DNA of 48,608 bases from an uncultured Eggerthellaceae bacterium (GTDB taxonomy: Bacteria > Actinomycetota > Coriobacteriia > Coriobacteriales > Eggerthellaceae): contig CAJTVP010000013.1 of the NCBI GenBank assembly GCA_910580205.1, positions 1 through 48,608 on the forward strand, in the 5' to 3' direction. Made by a program: the position numbers and the translations under genes. A model generated the notes under the pieces. The model was not told the DNA's origin, searched no databases, and saw only the letters and a list, made by a program, of their open reading frames with translations. Of this stretch, positions 7,305 through 17,000 are shown piece after piece (position 1 is the stretch's first letter; the number at the start of each line of letters is the position of its first letter).

Positions 7305-8674
7305 TGCGCAGGATCGAACTCAAGCCCACAGAGCCCTTCCGCTCTGATCTCATAGACCGCACTGGAGCGTTCGATGCGAACGCGCTCAAGACGGCCACGG
7401 ATATCGTCGAAGAGGTCCGCGAACGCGGAGACGATGCGTTGCGCGAGCTCACGGAGCGCTTCGACGGCGTTGCGCTGGAGCGTTTCCGCGTGCCGGATGA
7501 GGCGTTGGACGCGGCACCATCCAAGGTGGATCCGGAGACGCTGGCCGCCCTTGAGCATGCGGCTCGTCAGATCCGCAGCTTCCATGAACGCCAGGTGACC
7601 CAAAGCTGGCTGTTCGCCCGTGAAGACGGCGCCATCGTGGGCGCGAAGGTGACGCCGTTGGATTCGGTGGGCATCTACGTGCCGGGAGGGCGGGCGCTCT
7701 ATCCCTCCACGGTGCTCATGAACGCGCTGCCCGCGCAAGTGGCGGGCGTGGCGCGCATCGTCTGTTGCACGCCGCCCTCGGCGGATGGCACGGTGGACGC
7801 CGCCATCCTGGCCGCCTGCAAGCTCGGAGGCGTGACGGAGGTCTACACCGTGGGCGGGGCGCAGGCCATCGCGGCTTTGGCCTATGGCACGGAGAGCATC
7901 CGTCCGGTGGACAAGGTGACCGGTCCCGGCAACGCGTTCGTGGCCGCCGCCAAGAAGGTGGTGTCGGGGGACGTGGGGATCGACATGATCGCAGGACCCT
8001 CCGAGGTCTGCGTGGTGGCGGATTCGGCGGCCTCGCCTTCGCTCGTGGCCATCGACCTCATGGCCCAAGCCGAGCACGATCCCATGGCGGCCTGCTATCT
8101 GATCTGCGAATCCAGCGAATACGCCGATGAGGTGGAAGGATTCGTGCAGCAGCACTTGGCTCACTCTCCCCGCGCGGACATCACCCGCGCATCCTTGGAG
8201 AACCGCGGGCTGATCGTGGTCGTGAACGACATGGACCAAGCGCTCCAGTGCGTGAACGTCATCGCGCCGGAGCATTTGGAGATGCACGTGCGCAACGCCA
8301 TGGACTACCTGGGCCAGATCCGCAACGCCGGTGCCATCTTCTTGGGCGAATGGACGCCGGAGGCGGTGGGGGATTACGTGGCCGGGCCGAACCACACGCT
8401 GCCCACGGGCGGCACGGCTCGTTTCGCCAGCCCTTTGTCCGTGGACGAGTTCGTGAAGAAGAGCTCCATCATCCAGTACAGCGCGAAGGCTCTGGTGAAC
8501 GACGCGTCCGCGGTCATGGCCATCGCCATGCATGAGGGGCTGTGGTCCCACGCGCAATCCGTGGCCCTGCGCATGGAGCGTGCGCTGGCCTCTTCGGGCG
8601 CGGATGGCAGCGCGGGCAGCGTGGCCGGTGGCGCTGCGGCCACCATGGAAGATCAGGAGGCGTCCCGTGGATAA
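7301..8674 (+). CDS. hisD: Histidinol dehydrogenase
   Basis: The 457-residue protein oxidises L-histidinol to histidine in the last two NAD-dependent steps. Characteristic segments are GIYVPGGRALYPSTVLMNALPA, VYTVGGAQAIAALAYGT, KVTGPGNAFVAAAKK and DMIAGPSEV, followed by AEHDP, which carries zinc and catalytic residues, and VGDYVAGPNHTLPTGGTARF near the C-terminus. The SD CAGGAGG is six bases before ATG. The 5' end overlaps hisZG by four bases and the 3' end overlaps hisC by eight. The C-terminal ~25 residues are Gly/Ala-rich and look dispensable. Confidence 0.97.
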   Translation: MMRRIELKPTEPFRSDLIDRTGAFDANALKTATDIVEEVRERGDDALRELTERFDGVALERFRVPDEALDAAPSKVDPETLAALEHAARQIRSFHERQVTQSWLFAREDGAIVGAKVTPLDSVGIYVPGGRALYPSTVLMNALPAQVAGVARIVCCTPPSADGTVDAAILAACKLGGVTEVYTVGGAQAIAALAYGTESIRPVDKVTGPGNAFVAAAKKVVSGDVGIDMIAGPSEVCVVADSAASPSLVAIDLMAQAEHDPMAACYLICESSEYADEVEGFVQQHLAHSPRADITRASLENRGLIVVVNDMDQALQCVNVIAPEHLEMHVRNAMDYLGQIRNAGAIFLGEWTPEAVGDYVAGPNHTLPTGGTARFASPLSVDEFVKKSSIIQYSAKALVNDASAVMAIAMHEGLWSHAQSVALRMERALASSGADGSAGSVAGGAAATMEDQEASRG

Positions 8675-9746
8675 GGTCCGCGAGCCGGCGCGCAAGCTGG
8701 CGGGGCTGGTGCCCTACGACCCGAAGTACCTGCCGGCGCGGGCCATGATGTCCGCGAATGAGAACCCGAAGGATGTGGACGAGGATCTGCGCCGCCAGGT
8801 GGAATCAGCGGTGCGCCGCGTGCCGTTGAATCGCTACCCTGACCCTTTGGCCAATGAGCTGCGGGACCTCATCGCCTGCGCGAATGGGCTCGACCGCGAA
8901 CAGGTGCTCGTGGGCAACGGGGGAGACGAGCTGCTCTTCAACACCGCGTTGGCCTGGGGTGGTCCGGGGCGCACGTTCCTGAACCTGCCGCCCACGTTCA
9001 GCGTCTATGAGGCGAACGCGCGGCTCACGAACACCGACGTCCTGAACATCCCGCGGCTGCGCGAGCAAGACTTCGCCATTGACGAGGCGGCGGTCCTGGA
9101 TGCGGTCTCTGGGCCGGATTCCCAGGTGGATTTCACGATCATCGCCACGCCGAACAATCCAACGGGGCTGCGCGCTCGCACGGAGTTCTTGGGCGAGCTT
9201 CTGGCTTCCACGGATGCTCTCGTGGTGGCGGACGAGGCCTACTTCGAGTTCTCACGCCAGACCATGCGCCCCTATCTGGACGCCAACAAGAACCTGGTGA
9301 TCTTGCGCACGTTCAGCAAGGCGTTCAGCCTGGCAGGGGTGCGCGTGGGGTACATCCTGGGTCATCCGGATGTGATCCGCCAGTACATGAAAGTGCGCCA
9401 GCCCTATTCCGTGGACGCGGTGAGCCAGGCCATCGGACGCGTCATCTTCCAGAACCGCGCCGCTTTCGAGCCGGGCATCGAAGCCATCATCGAAGAGCGC
9501 GAGCGCATCCTCAAGGAGCTGTCCGCCATGCCCGGCGTGCATCCCTATCCAAGCGATGCGAACTGGGTGCTGTTCGAGGTGCCGGAGGCGGAGCAGGTCT
9601 GGCAGCGGCTCTTCGACGCGGGCGTGCTGGTGCGGGATTTCAGCACGGCGGCCGGACTGGAAGGAACGCTGCGCGTGAGCGTGGGGACGAAGGAGCAGGA
9701 CGACCTGTTCCTGGACGAGCTGAAGAAAGCCAGAGGCATCTCGTGA
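8667..9746 (+). CDS. hisC: Histidinol-phosphate aminotransferase
   Basis: The 359-residue PLP enzyme (fold type I) transaminates imidazole-acetol phosphate with glutamate. The PLP lysine lies in TFSKAFSLAGVRVGY, and NPTG and ADEAYFEFS are typical class I/II aminotransferase segments. The frame is open further upstream inside hisD, but GTG 8667 is chosen because AGGAGG (8655-8660) precedes it at good spacing and the resulting N-terminus (VDKVREPARKLAGLVPYDPK) matches HisC. It overlaps the hisD stop by eight bases. Confidence 0.96.
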   Translation: MDKVREPARKLAGLVPYDPKYLPARAMMSANENPKDVDEDLRRQVESAVRRVPLNRYPDPLANELRDLIACANGLDREQVLVGNGGDELLFNTALAWGGPGRTFLNLPPTFSVYEANARLTNTDVLNIPRLREQDFAIDEAAVLDAVSGPDSQVDFTIIATPNNPTGLRARTEFLGELLASTDALVVADEAYFEFSRQTMRPYLDANKNLVILRTFSKAFSLAGVRVGYILGHPDVIRQYMKVRQPYSVDAVSQAIGRVIFQNRAAFEPGIEAIIEERERILKELSAMPGVHPYPSDANWVLFEVPEAEQVWQRLFDAGVLVRDFSTAAGLEGTLRVSVGTKEQDDLFLDELKKARGIS

Positions 9747-10369
9747 ATGGAGCGCCCATGAATGGGGATTCAGTGAGCAGCGGGCGCGCGTCTTCCCAGG
9801 CGCGCAAGACCAAGGAGACGGACATCGCCATCTCGATCGACCTGGATGGCGCAGGCCACGCGGAGATCAGCACGGGCGTGGGCTTTTTCGATCACATGCT
9901 GGATGCGTTCTGCCGCCACGGCCTGTTCGATGCGGATATCCGCTGCGAAGGGGACTTGCAGGTGGATGCCCATCACACGGTGGAAGACGTGGGGATCGTG
10001 CTGGGCCAAGCCTTCGCTGAGGCTCTGGGCGACAAGCGCGGCATCTGCCGGTTCTCCAGCTGTGCCGTGCCCATGGATGAGGCGCTCGTGCTCTGCGCGG
10101 TGGACATCTCCGGGCGCGGCCAGGCCTTTTGGGCCATGGACATCCCCGTGGAAGCCATCAGCACGTTCGACACGCAGCTGGCTCGCGAGTTCTTCATCGC
10201 GTTCGCGGCGAACGCGGGCATCACGCTGCACCTTCGCCAGTTCTCCGGGGAGAACGCGCATCACCTCATCGAAGCGGCGTTCAAGGCGTGCGGCCGGGCG
10301 TTGCGCCAGGCGGCAGCGCTGGATCCGCGCCTGGAGGGACGGCTGCCCTCCACGAAGGGCGCCTTGTGA
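9743..10369 (+). CDS. hisB: Imidazoleglycerol-phosphate dehydratase
   Basis: The 208-residue manganese enzyme has the two His-rich metal motifs, FFDHMLDAFCRHG and DAHHTVEDVGI, and the later ENAHHLIEAAFKACGRAL. It dehydrates imidazole-glycerol phosphate. It is the monofunctional form; no histidinol-phosphatase domain is attached. Start: GTG 9743 forms a GTGA overlap with the hisC stop, in keeping with the rest of the operon. ATG 9758, with GGAG six bases upstream, is a realistic alternative that would remove five residues. Confidence 0.95.
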   Translation: MNGAPMNGDSVSSGRASSQARKTKETDIAISIDLDGAGHAEISTGVGFFDHMLDAFCRHGLFDADIRCEGDLQVDAHHTVEDVGIVLGQAFAEALGDKRGICRFSSCAVPMDEALVLCAVDISGRGQAFWAMDIPVEAISTFDTQLAREFFIAFAANAGITLHLRQFSGENAHHLIEAAFKACGRALRQAAALDPRLEGRLPSTKGAL

Positions 10370-10995
10370 TCGCGCTCATCGATTACAAGAAGGGCAACCT
10401 CAGATCCGTCGAACGAGGCCTGGCCGCTTGCGGTGCTGAGGTGGTGGTGTCTGACGAGCCGGAGGATATCGCGCGGGCGGAAGCGCTCGTGCTGCCGGGT
10501 GTGGGCGCATTCACCGATGCCATGGCCACTCTTGAGGAGACAGGGCAAGCGGACGCCATCCGGCAAGCGGTGGCTGCGGGCACGCCGTTCCTCGGCATCT
10601 GCTTGGGGATGCATCTCATGTTCGAGGCGGGAGAAGAGCATGCCGTCAACGACCCTACGCCCGGGCTGGGGTTGATTCCTGGCGTTGTCGGGCGTTTGCC
10701 GCGCGAAGACGGGCAAGGCGCGCGCTACAAGATCCCCCATGTGGGGTGGAATCAGGTGGAGGCGGCGGACGATGGGCTGTTCAAGGATATCCCGCATGGT
10801 TCCTTCTTCTACTTCACGCACACCTTCGCCGTTCCTGACACGGAGTTCACCTGCGGTCGAACGACCCATTCGGTAACGTTTCCCTCGGCGGTGCGCCGGG
10901 GCGACGCGTTCGGTGTACAGTTCCACCCAGAGAAGAGCTCGGATGCGGGCATGCGGCTTCTGCAGAACTTCGTGGATTTGGTGAGAGAAGGGTGA
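10366..10995 (+). CDS. hisH: Imidazole glycerol phosphate synthase, glutamine amidotransferase subunit
   Basis: The 209-residue class I glutamine amidotransferase supplies ammonia to HisF. The nucleophile Cys lies in GICLGMHLMFE and the catalytic His-Glu pair in FGVQFHPEKSS; PGVGAFTDAM is the usual oxyanion-region segment. GTG 10366 is preferred because it overlaps the hisB stop (GTGA), GAAGG is upstream, and the protein then begins VIALIDYKKGNLRSVERGL, exactly where HisH proteins begin. Confidence 0.96.
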   Translation: MIALIDYKKGNLRSVERGLAACGAEVVVSDEPEDIARAEALVLPGVGAFTDAMATLEETGQADAIRQAVAAGTPFLGICLGMHLMFEAGEEHAVNDPTPGLGLIPGVVGRLPREDGQGARYKIPHVGWNQVEAADDGLFKDIPHGSFFYFTHTFAVPDTEFTCGRTTHSVTFPSAVRRGDAFGVQFHPEKSSDAGMRLLQNFVDLVREG

Positions 10996-11000
10996 TCTGA

Positions 11001-11792
11001 ATGTATCTTCTTCCAGCTATCGACATCTTGGACGGCCATGCGGTCCGCCTTGAGCGCGGGGATTATGAGAAGGTGACCGTCTATCACGATGACCCCGCCC
11101 AGCAGGCGCAGCTCTTTGAAGAGGATGGCGCCCAGTGGCTGCACGTGGTGGACCTGGATGGCGCGCGCGCCGGCAGCCAAGGGAACGCAGAGGTCATCGC
11201 GCGCATATTGCGGCTCACGGGCTTGTCTGTGGAAGTGGGCGGCGGCCTGCGCACGCTGGACGACCTGCGCCGCATGGCGGATCTGGGCGTTGCGCGCATG
11301 GTGCTGGGTACGGCGCTGGCGTCCGACCCGGACCTGGCCCAGGCCGCCCGCGAAGAGTTCGGGCCCGACATGGTGGTCGCCGGCATCGACGCTGAAGGCG
11401 GGGATGTGAAGGTGGAAGGCTGGGTGCAGGGAGCAGGCGTCTCCGCGTTGGAGCTGGCAGCGTCCGTGGGCAAGATGGGTTACGAGCACCTGGTCTACAC
11501 GGACATCAGCCGTGATGGGATGCGCACGGGCGTGGCCCCGGCGGCCTACGTGGAGATGGCCGAGGCGTTCGGGAATCCCGTGATCGCCAGCGGCGGCATC
11601 TCCTCCCTTGAGGACATTTCTGAGCTGGCGAAAGTCTCAGATGCCATCGAAGGCGTCATCGCCGGGCGCGCCATCTATGAGGGCGCGTTCAGCGTGGCTG
11701 ATGGGGTGGCGGCGTGTCGAAGCACGCTCGTGGATGCGCCCGACCATATGCAAGCGTTGGAGCGTCCGCTCACCATCGAAGATCTCACGTAG
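11001..11792 (+). CDS. hisA: ProFAR isomerase (phosphoribosylformimino-5-aminoimidazole carboxamide ribotide isomerase)
   Basis: The 263-residue TIM barrel begins LLPAIDILDGHAVRL, with the catalytic Asp of strand 1. It has the phosphate-binding EVGGGLRTLDDL and the half-barrel repeat ending VYTDISRDGMRTG, where the second Asp lies. It carries out the Amadori rearrangement in histidine synthesis; in many actinobacteria the homologue PriA also isomerises the tryptophan intermediate. Whether this copy is bifunctional depends on whether trpF exists elsewhere, so HisA is the safer name. A purine-rich SD (AGAAGGGTGA) precedes ATG. Confidence 0.94.
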   Translation: MYLLPAIDILDGHAVRLERGDYEKVTVYHDDPAQQAQLFEEDGAQWLHVVDLDGARAGSQGNAEVIARILRLTGLSVEVGGGLRTLDDLRRMADLGVARMVLGTALASDPDLAQAAREEFGPDMVVAGIDAEGGDVKVEGWVQGAGVSALELAASVGKMGYEHLVYTDISRDGMRTGVAPAAYVEMAEAFGNPVIASGGISSLEDISELAKVSDAIEGVIAGRAIYEGAFSVADGVAACRSTLVDAPDHMQALERPLTIEDLT

Positions 11793-11829
11793 GGCAGAGT
11801 TTCGGTTCTGCCATAGCAAGGAGGAACGC

Positions 11830-12594
11830 GTGCTGGCGAAACGGGTCATTCCCTGTCTGGATGTCAAAGACGGGCGCGTCGTCAAAGGCGTGAACTTCGT
11901 GGGTCTGCGGGATGCGGGAGATCCCATCGCACTGGCGGAGCGCTACGATGCGGAGCGGGCTGATGAGGTGATCTTCCTGGACATCACGGCCACCTCTGAT
12001 GACCGCGGAACGGTGGTGGACCTCGCCAGCCACGCCAGCGAGCGCCTCCATCTGCCCTTCACCGTAGGTGGCGGCTTCCGCAGCGCGGCCGATATCCGCT
12101 CCATGATCGCAGCCGGGGCGGACAAGGTGTCCATCAACTCCGCTGCGGTCAAGGACCCTGCTCTCATCACCGAAGCGGCTCACGCGTTCGGCACCCAGGC
12201 CATCCTGGTGGCCATCGACGCGAAGCGCATTCCCGGCGGGGTGGACCGGTGGGAGGTGTACACGGCGGGCGGCCGGAACGCCACCGGCTTGGATGCCGTC
12301 GCTTGGGCCCAAGAAGCGGCCCGGCGCGGAGCGGGGGAGATCCTGCTCACGTCCATGGATCGGGACGGCTCCCGTGAAGGGTTCGACTGCGCGCTCACCC
12401 GCGCGGTGGCCCGTGCCGTGGACATCCCGGTCATCGCCAGCGGGGGTGTGGGGAAACTGGAGCATTTCGCCCAGGGCATCCTGGAAGGGGAGGCGGATGC
12501 CGTGCTGGCGGCCAGCGTCTTCCACTTCGGAGAGCTGACCATCCGGCAGGTGAAAGAGGATATGGCACGCCACGGGATCCCCGTGAGGATGTGA
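11830..12594 (+). CDS. hisF: Imidazole glycerol phosphate synthase, cyclase subunit
   Basis: The 254-residue TIM-barrel cyclase starts VLAKRVIPCLDVKDGRVVKGVNF, with the catalytic Asp of strand 1. The second catalytic Asp is in LLTSMDRDGSREGFD, and FTVGGGFRSAADIR binds phosphate. It uses ammonia from HisH to form imidazole-glycerol phosphate and AICAR. The frame is open upstream inside hisA, but GTG 11830 is fixed by the strong SD AAGGAGG (11818-11824) and the family N-terminus. A short GGCAG/CTGCC hairpin sits in the 37-bp gap after hisA. Confidence 0.96.
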   Translation: MLAKRVIPCLDVKDGRVVKGVNFVGLRDAGDPIALAERYDAERADEVIFLDITATSDDRGTVVDLASHASERLHLPFTVGGGFRSAADIRSMIAAGADKVSINSAAVKDPALITEAAHAFGTQAILVAIDAKRIPGGVDRWEVYTAGGRNATGLDAVAWAQEAARRGAGEILLTSMDRDGSREGFDCALTRAVARAVDIPVIASGGVGKLEHFAQGILEGEADAVLAASVFHFGELTIRQVKEDMARHGIPVRM

Positions 12595-12602
12595 GGGGTT
12601 CC

Positions 12603-12944
12603 ATGGGAAACGCACGGATCAGCGCAACGGAGCAGCTGCCTGAGCTCACGTTCAACGACCAAGGGCTCATCCCCTGCATCGTGCAGGATGCGGATGAGAA
12701 AGACGTGCTCATGATGGCATGGATGAACGCGGACTCCATCCGCCTCACGCTCAAGACGGGTGAGACGTGGTTCTGGTCGCGCAGCCGCCAGGAGCTCTGG
12801 CACAAGGGGGGCACCAGCGGCAACGTTCAGAAGCTGGTGGAGCTGCGCTATGACTGCGATTCAGACGCGCTGCTCGCGCTGGTGCATCCGGCAGGCCCGG
12901 CGTGCCATACCGGCAACCGCACCTGCTTCTATCGCCAAATATGA
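12603..12944 (+). CDS. hisI: Phosphoribosyl-AMP cyclohydrolase
   Basis: The 113-residue zinc/magnesium enzyme opens the adenine ring of PR-AMP. Visible are the MMAWMN segment, TWFWSRSRQELWHKG, the metal-binding DCDSDALL, and the paired cysteines in ACHTGNRTCF. It is the stand-alone HisI type with no fused HisE domain. GTG 12591 is in frame and overlaps the hisF stop, but ATG 12603 has a better SD (GAGGGG, four bases away). It is the last gene of the his cluster. The pyrophosphohydrolase HisE and a histidinol-phosphatase are not in the window. Confidence 0.95.
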   Translation: MGNARISATEQLPELTFNDQGLIPCIVQDADEKDVLMMAWMNADSIRLTLKTGETWFWSRSRQELWHKGGTSGNVQKLVELRYDCDSDALLALVHPAGPACHTGNRTCFYRQI

Positions 12945-12945
12945 A

Positions 12946-12974
12946 AGATGCGCACCACGGTCGGATGCGCATCT
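12946..12974. terminator. Inverted repeat between convergent hisI and ferritin genes
   Basis: AGATGCGCA-(11)-TGCGCATCT is a perfect 9-bp stem lying two bases after the hisI stop and 35 bases past the end of the convergent ferritin gene. There is no T-run on either strand. It probably acts on both converging transcripts. Confidence 0.5.
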
Positions 12975-13008
12975 GCAGGGCTTGCGGTATGAGAACGCGG
13001 TCCGAAGA

Positions 13009-13524
13009 TCAAGCCTTCGCCAGCGGCGTGGGCACGGAGTAGGCGCGAGAGCCGTACTCTTTGTCCAGCTCGAAGAGCGAATGCTGGTCCTTGCCGAACA
13101 GCGTCATCTTGGTGATCATGTCGCGAGCGTTGTCTTCCTCTTCCATCTGCTCGTCGATGAACCACTTGAGGAACTGCTGCAAGCGGAAATCGTGCGCCTC
13201 CAGGGCGGCGGCGTAGATGTCGTTGATGAGGCTGGTCACGTACTTCTCATGCTCAAGCGCCGCGTTCAGCGGGTCCAGGTAGTTGGAGAAGGTCTTGTCC
13301 GGCTGATCGATGGCCAGAAGCTTCGGCACCTCGTCATTCTCCAGCAGGTACTTGCGGAAGATGAGCGCATGGTCGCGCTCCTCCTGCGCCTGGATCTCGA
13401 AGTAGTTCGCGAAGCCATCAAGCCCCTCATCCTTGTAGTAATCCGCGAAGGACAGGTACAGATAGGCGGAGTAGAGCTCCTTGTTGATCTGGGTGTTCAC
13501 CAAGTCATACAGCTTCTTGTCCAT
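13009..13524 (-). CDS. ftn: Ferritin (bacterial non-haem type)
   Basis: The 171-residue four-helix protein stores iron by oxidising Fe(II). Ferroxidase ligands are recognisable: the Glu in NTQINKELYSAYLYLS, the ExxH pair in QAQEERDHALIF, and the Glu/Gln residues in the third and fourth helices (LEHEKYVTSLIND and QQFLKWFIDEQMEEEDNA). ATG 13524 is chosen over an upstream in-frame ATG at 13560 because GAGAGGAA is correctly placed and the protein then begins MDKKLYDLVN. A TATACT -10-like element (13569-13574 on the minus strand) lies upstream. It converges on the his operon and is divergent from the small acidic protein gene. Confidence 0.95.
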   Translation of the reverse strand: MDKKLYDLVNTQINKELYSAYLYLSFADYYKDEGLDGFANYFEIQAQEERDHALIFRKYLLENDEVPKLLAIDQPDKTFSNYLDPLNAALEHEKYVTSLINDIYAAALEAHDFRLQQFLKWFIDEQMEEEDNARDMITKMTLFGKDQHSLFELDKEYGSRAYSVPTPLAKA

Positions 13525-13710
13525 GGATGTTCCTCTCATCGCTCTCGGTGTCAGATGCATGGTTCGTAAGTATAGCTTTCTGGGACAAGAAGGTGGTTTG
13601 GCAACTGTCCGGAAACGGGGGTGTTACAAAGCGGGAGAAGGGGTGGCGCGCATCCAGCGCGCGCATAGAATCAGGGCATAGGATAAATCCAAGGAGCAAA
13701 GGAGCTCATC

Positions 13711-13911
13711 ATGGCTGACCAGGCAATGAATGATTTCACCACGTCCGAAGCTGCCAAAGCTCAGGATGCCGCGAAAGACCTTGAACGCATCGAGCAGGAA
13801 GCTGTGGCTGAGGCCGAGGCTTCCGTTGAAGACTTCGACGCCATGGGCGATGAGCAGGCGGCAGCGGAAGCGGCGGAGACCGCATTCACGTTCGAGCAAG
13901 CGCAGCAGTAG
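13711..13911 (+). CDS. Small acidic Ala/Glu-rich protein of unknown function
   Basis: The 66-residue product (MADQAMNDFTTSEAAKAQDA...) has no cysteine or tryptophan, is strongly negatively charged and looks largely helical or disordered. A good SD (AAAGGAG, six bases from ATG) and a strong downstream hairpin indicate a real gene. It is divergent from ferritin with ~190 bp between the starts. I do not recognise a family. It could be a small cytosolic structural or stress protein; nothing in the sequence assigns a function. Confidence 0.7.
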   Translation: MADQAMNDFTTSEAAKAQDAAKDLERIEQEAVAEAEASVEDFDAMGDEQAAAEAAETAFTFEQAQQ

Positions 13912-13912
13912 C

Positions 13913-13974
13913 CTTTCAACATCCATCTCGCGATTCCATGTTGAAAGCAAGGGGCGTCCGAAAGGACGCCCCTT
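13913..13974. terminator. Tandem hairpins after the small acidic protein gene
   Basis: Two inverted repeats follow the stop immediately. The first is CTTTCAACAT...ATGTTGAAAG (13913-13947). The second is AAGGGGCGTCC-GAAA-GGACGCCCCTT (13949-13974), an 11-bp perfect stem closed by a GNRA tetraloop. The second is a convincing transcription-stopping or RNA-stabilising structure, though no T-run follows. Confidence 0.65.
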
Positions 13975-14073
13975 CGCGTGTGAGAGGCGTGTAAAAGAAT
14001 GCGCGCTTTCCGCGGTTCGCCGGGTTTTCCAGTAGAATAGAGCGCTTGAAAAGCATACGGCGAAAGCGCATCC

Positions 14074-17000
14074 ATGTTGCAACTCAAAGGCATCTCCAAG
14101 TCCTACACCACCGGCGGCTTCACCCAGGTTGCTCTGGACGGCATATCCATCAGCTTCCGTGACAACGAGTTCGCGGCCATCCTGGGACCGTCCGGTTCCG
14201 GCAAGACCACGCTCCTGAACATCATCGGCGGTTTGGATCACTACGATTCCGGCGATCTGGTCATCGACGGCATCTCCACCAAGGATTACACGGACCGCGA
14301 CTGGGACACGTTCCGCAACAACCGCATCGGCTTCGTGTTCCAAAGCTACAACCTCATCCCGCATCAGACCATCTTGGCGAACGTGGAGCTGGCGCTCACC
14401 TTGTCCGGCGTGGACAAAGAAGAGCGCACCCGCCGCGCCACGGAGGCGCTGGAGCGCGTGGGCCTCAAGGACCACATCAAGAAGCGCCCCAACCAGCTCT
14501 CCGGTGGTCAGATGCAGCGCGTGGCCATCGCCCGCGCTTTGGTGAACGATCCAGAGATCCTGCTGGCGGACGAGCCCACGGGCGCCCTTGATTCCAAGAC
14601 CTCCCTTCAGATCATGGACCTGCTCACGGAGATCGCGAACGATCGCTTGGTCATCATGGTCACGCACAACCCGGAGCTGGCCGACGCCTACGCCACGCGC
14701 ATCGTGAACCTGGCGGACGGGCGCATCTTGGACGATTCGGACCCGTACGCGCCCACCCCGGCTGATCTGGCGAAAGTCTCCAAGAAGAAGGTCCGACGCA
14801 CGTCCATGAGCTTCCTGACGGCGCTGTCCTTGTCCTTCAACAACCTCATGACCAAGAAGGGCCGCACCATCATGACGGCCTTCGCCGGCTCCATCGGCAT
14901 CATCGGCATCGCGGCCATCTTGGCGCTGGCCAACGGCGTCAACAACTACATTGCCTCCGTGGAAGAGGAGACGCTCTCTTCCTATCCGCTGCAGATCACC
15001 TCCACCGGATTCGACATGACCTCCATGATGGTGTCCTCCATGGGCATGGGCGGCGCCTCCGATGATGAGGAGGCCGTGGCCGCGGAGGATGAGGGTGATG
15101 AGACCGTGGTGCGCGAAGCGGCCATCATGGGCCGCATGTTCGACAGCGTGGGCTCCAACGACCTGGCATCTCTCAAGGAATACCTGGAGAGCGGGGAGAG
15201 CGGCATCGATCAGTTCGCCAATGACGTGGAATACAAGTACAACGTGACGGCCAACGTCTTTTTGGCGGATACGGAAGATGGCGTGCAGCAGGTGAACCCG
15301 GACACGACGTTCGCGTCCATGGGCATCGGGTCCGGCGTGTCTTCCAGCGGCATCATGTCGCAGATGATGAGCACGGATATGTTCGCGCAGATGATGGGCA
15401 CCATCGACATGGCGAAAGAGGGCTATGACGTCAAGGCGGGCAGGTGGCCGGAGAAGCCCAACGAATGCGTGCTGGTGCTGACCCATAACGGATCGGTGAG
15501 CGATTTCCTCCTCTACATCCTGGGCCTGCGCGATCGCGCCGTCATGGACGAGATGGTGCGCGCTTTCGTGAACGAAGAGGAGTTCTCCACGGAAGTGGAC
15601 GACGGCAAGGAGTTCACCTACCGGGACTTCCTCGACCTGAAGCTCAAACTGGTCTGCTCGGCGGACTTCTACCAGCATGATGACGAGTTCGATGTCTGGG
15701 TGGACAAGTCGGGTGATGAGGACTACATGAAGGGCGTGATCGCCAACAGCGAGGACCTGGTGATCTCCGGCATCATCCAGCCGAAGGATGACGGCAACTC
15801 CACCATGATGAGCAGCGGCATCTACTACACGCCGGCACTGACGGATCACTTGATCGAACAGGCATCCCAGACCCAGATCGTGAAGGACCAGCTGGCGGAT
15901 CCGTCCGTGGACGTGTTCAATGGCAAGACGTTCGCCGAGGAGGCGGAAGGCGGCGCCGGCGAAGAGGATTTCGGCATGGAGAACCTCTTCACCATAGACA
16001 CGGATGCCTTGAGCGCGGCGTTCAAGTTCGACGAGAGCAAGATGAAGCTGGACCTCTCTGGGCTTGACATCAACTTCGATGCGTCCAGCCTGCCAGCGCC
16101 CCCTGAGATGGATATGAGCGCCATGGGTGGATCGGCCGGGGGCAGCGCGGATGGCACGCAGGCGCTCACGCAGCTCGTGTACGCGCTTCTGGATGGATAC
16201 AAGGCCGCGTTCGCCGCTGGTCAGCTGAATCCCATGCCCATCGATGCCACATCGTTGGAGCAGTCGGTCCAGAACTATCTGACCACCGGCCCTGGAGCCG
16301 CCATCATAGGGCGGTACGCCTCTGGCATGCAGCAGGTTCAAGAGCAGCAAATGGCCGCCATGCAGGCCTACATCCAACAGTACATGACGGACTACATGAC
16401 CCAGACCATGAGCGTGCTCTCCGCCCAGATGCAGCAAGCCATCACGGCCGCCCTCACGAAGGCCATGGGCAGCTTGGCCTCCAACATGTCCAGCGCCATG
16501 AGCATCGATGAAGAGGCGTTCAAAAGCGCGTTCCGCTTCGATATGACCGAAGATGAGCTCACGGAGCTCATCATGTCCATGATGGCCCCTGAAGAGGCAT
16601 CCTTCGATAACAACCTGGCGAAGCTGGATTACGCCCAGAAGGAGAAGCCCTACGAGATAGACATCTTCGCCAAGGACTTCGAGGCGAAGCAGGGCATCAT
16701 CGACATCCTGGACGCCTACAACGATCGCATGAACTCCACGGGCCAGGAATCGAAGGCCATCACCTACACTGACATCGTGGGCGCGCTCATGAGCTCGGTC
16801 ACCACCATCATCGACATGATCTCCTACGTGCTGATCGCCTTCGTGTCCATCAGTCTCATCGTGAGCTCCATCATGATCGGCGTCATCACCTACATCAGCG
16901 TGCTCGAGCGCAAGAAGGAGATCGGCATCCTGCGCGCCATAGGCGCTTCCAAGGGCAACGTCTCTCAGATCTTCAACGCGGAGACGGTCATCGAAGGGCT

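Noticed and set aside
13624..16437. A 937-codon open frame on the minus strand opposite the large ABC transporter
   Set aside because: Same reason: a high-GC antisense shadow, rich in His/Val/Arg, with no recognisable domain, while the plus strand encodes an intact ATPase-permease.
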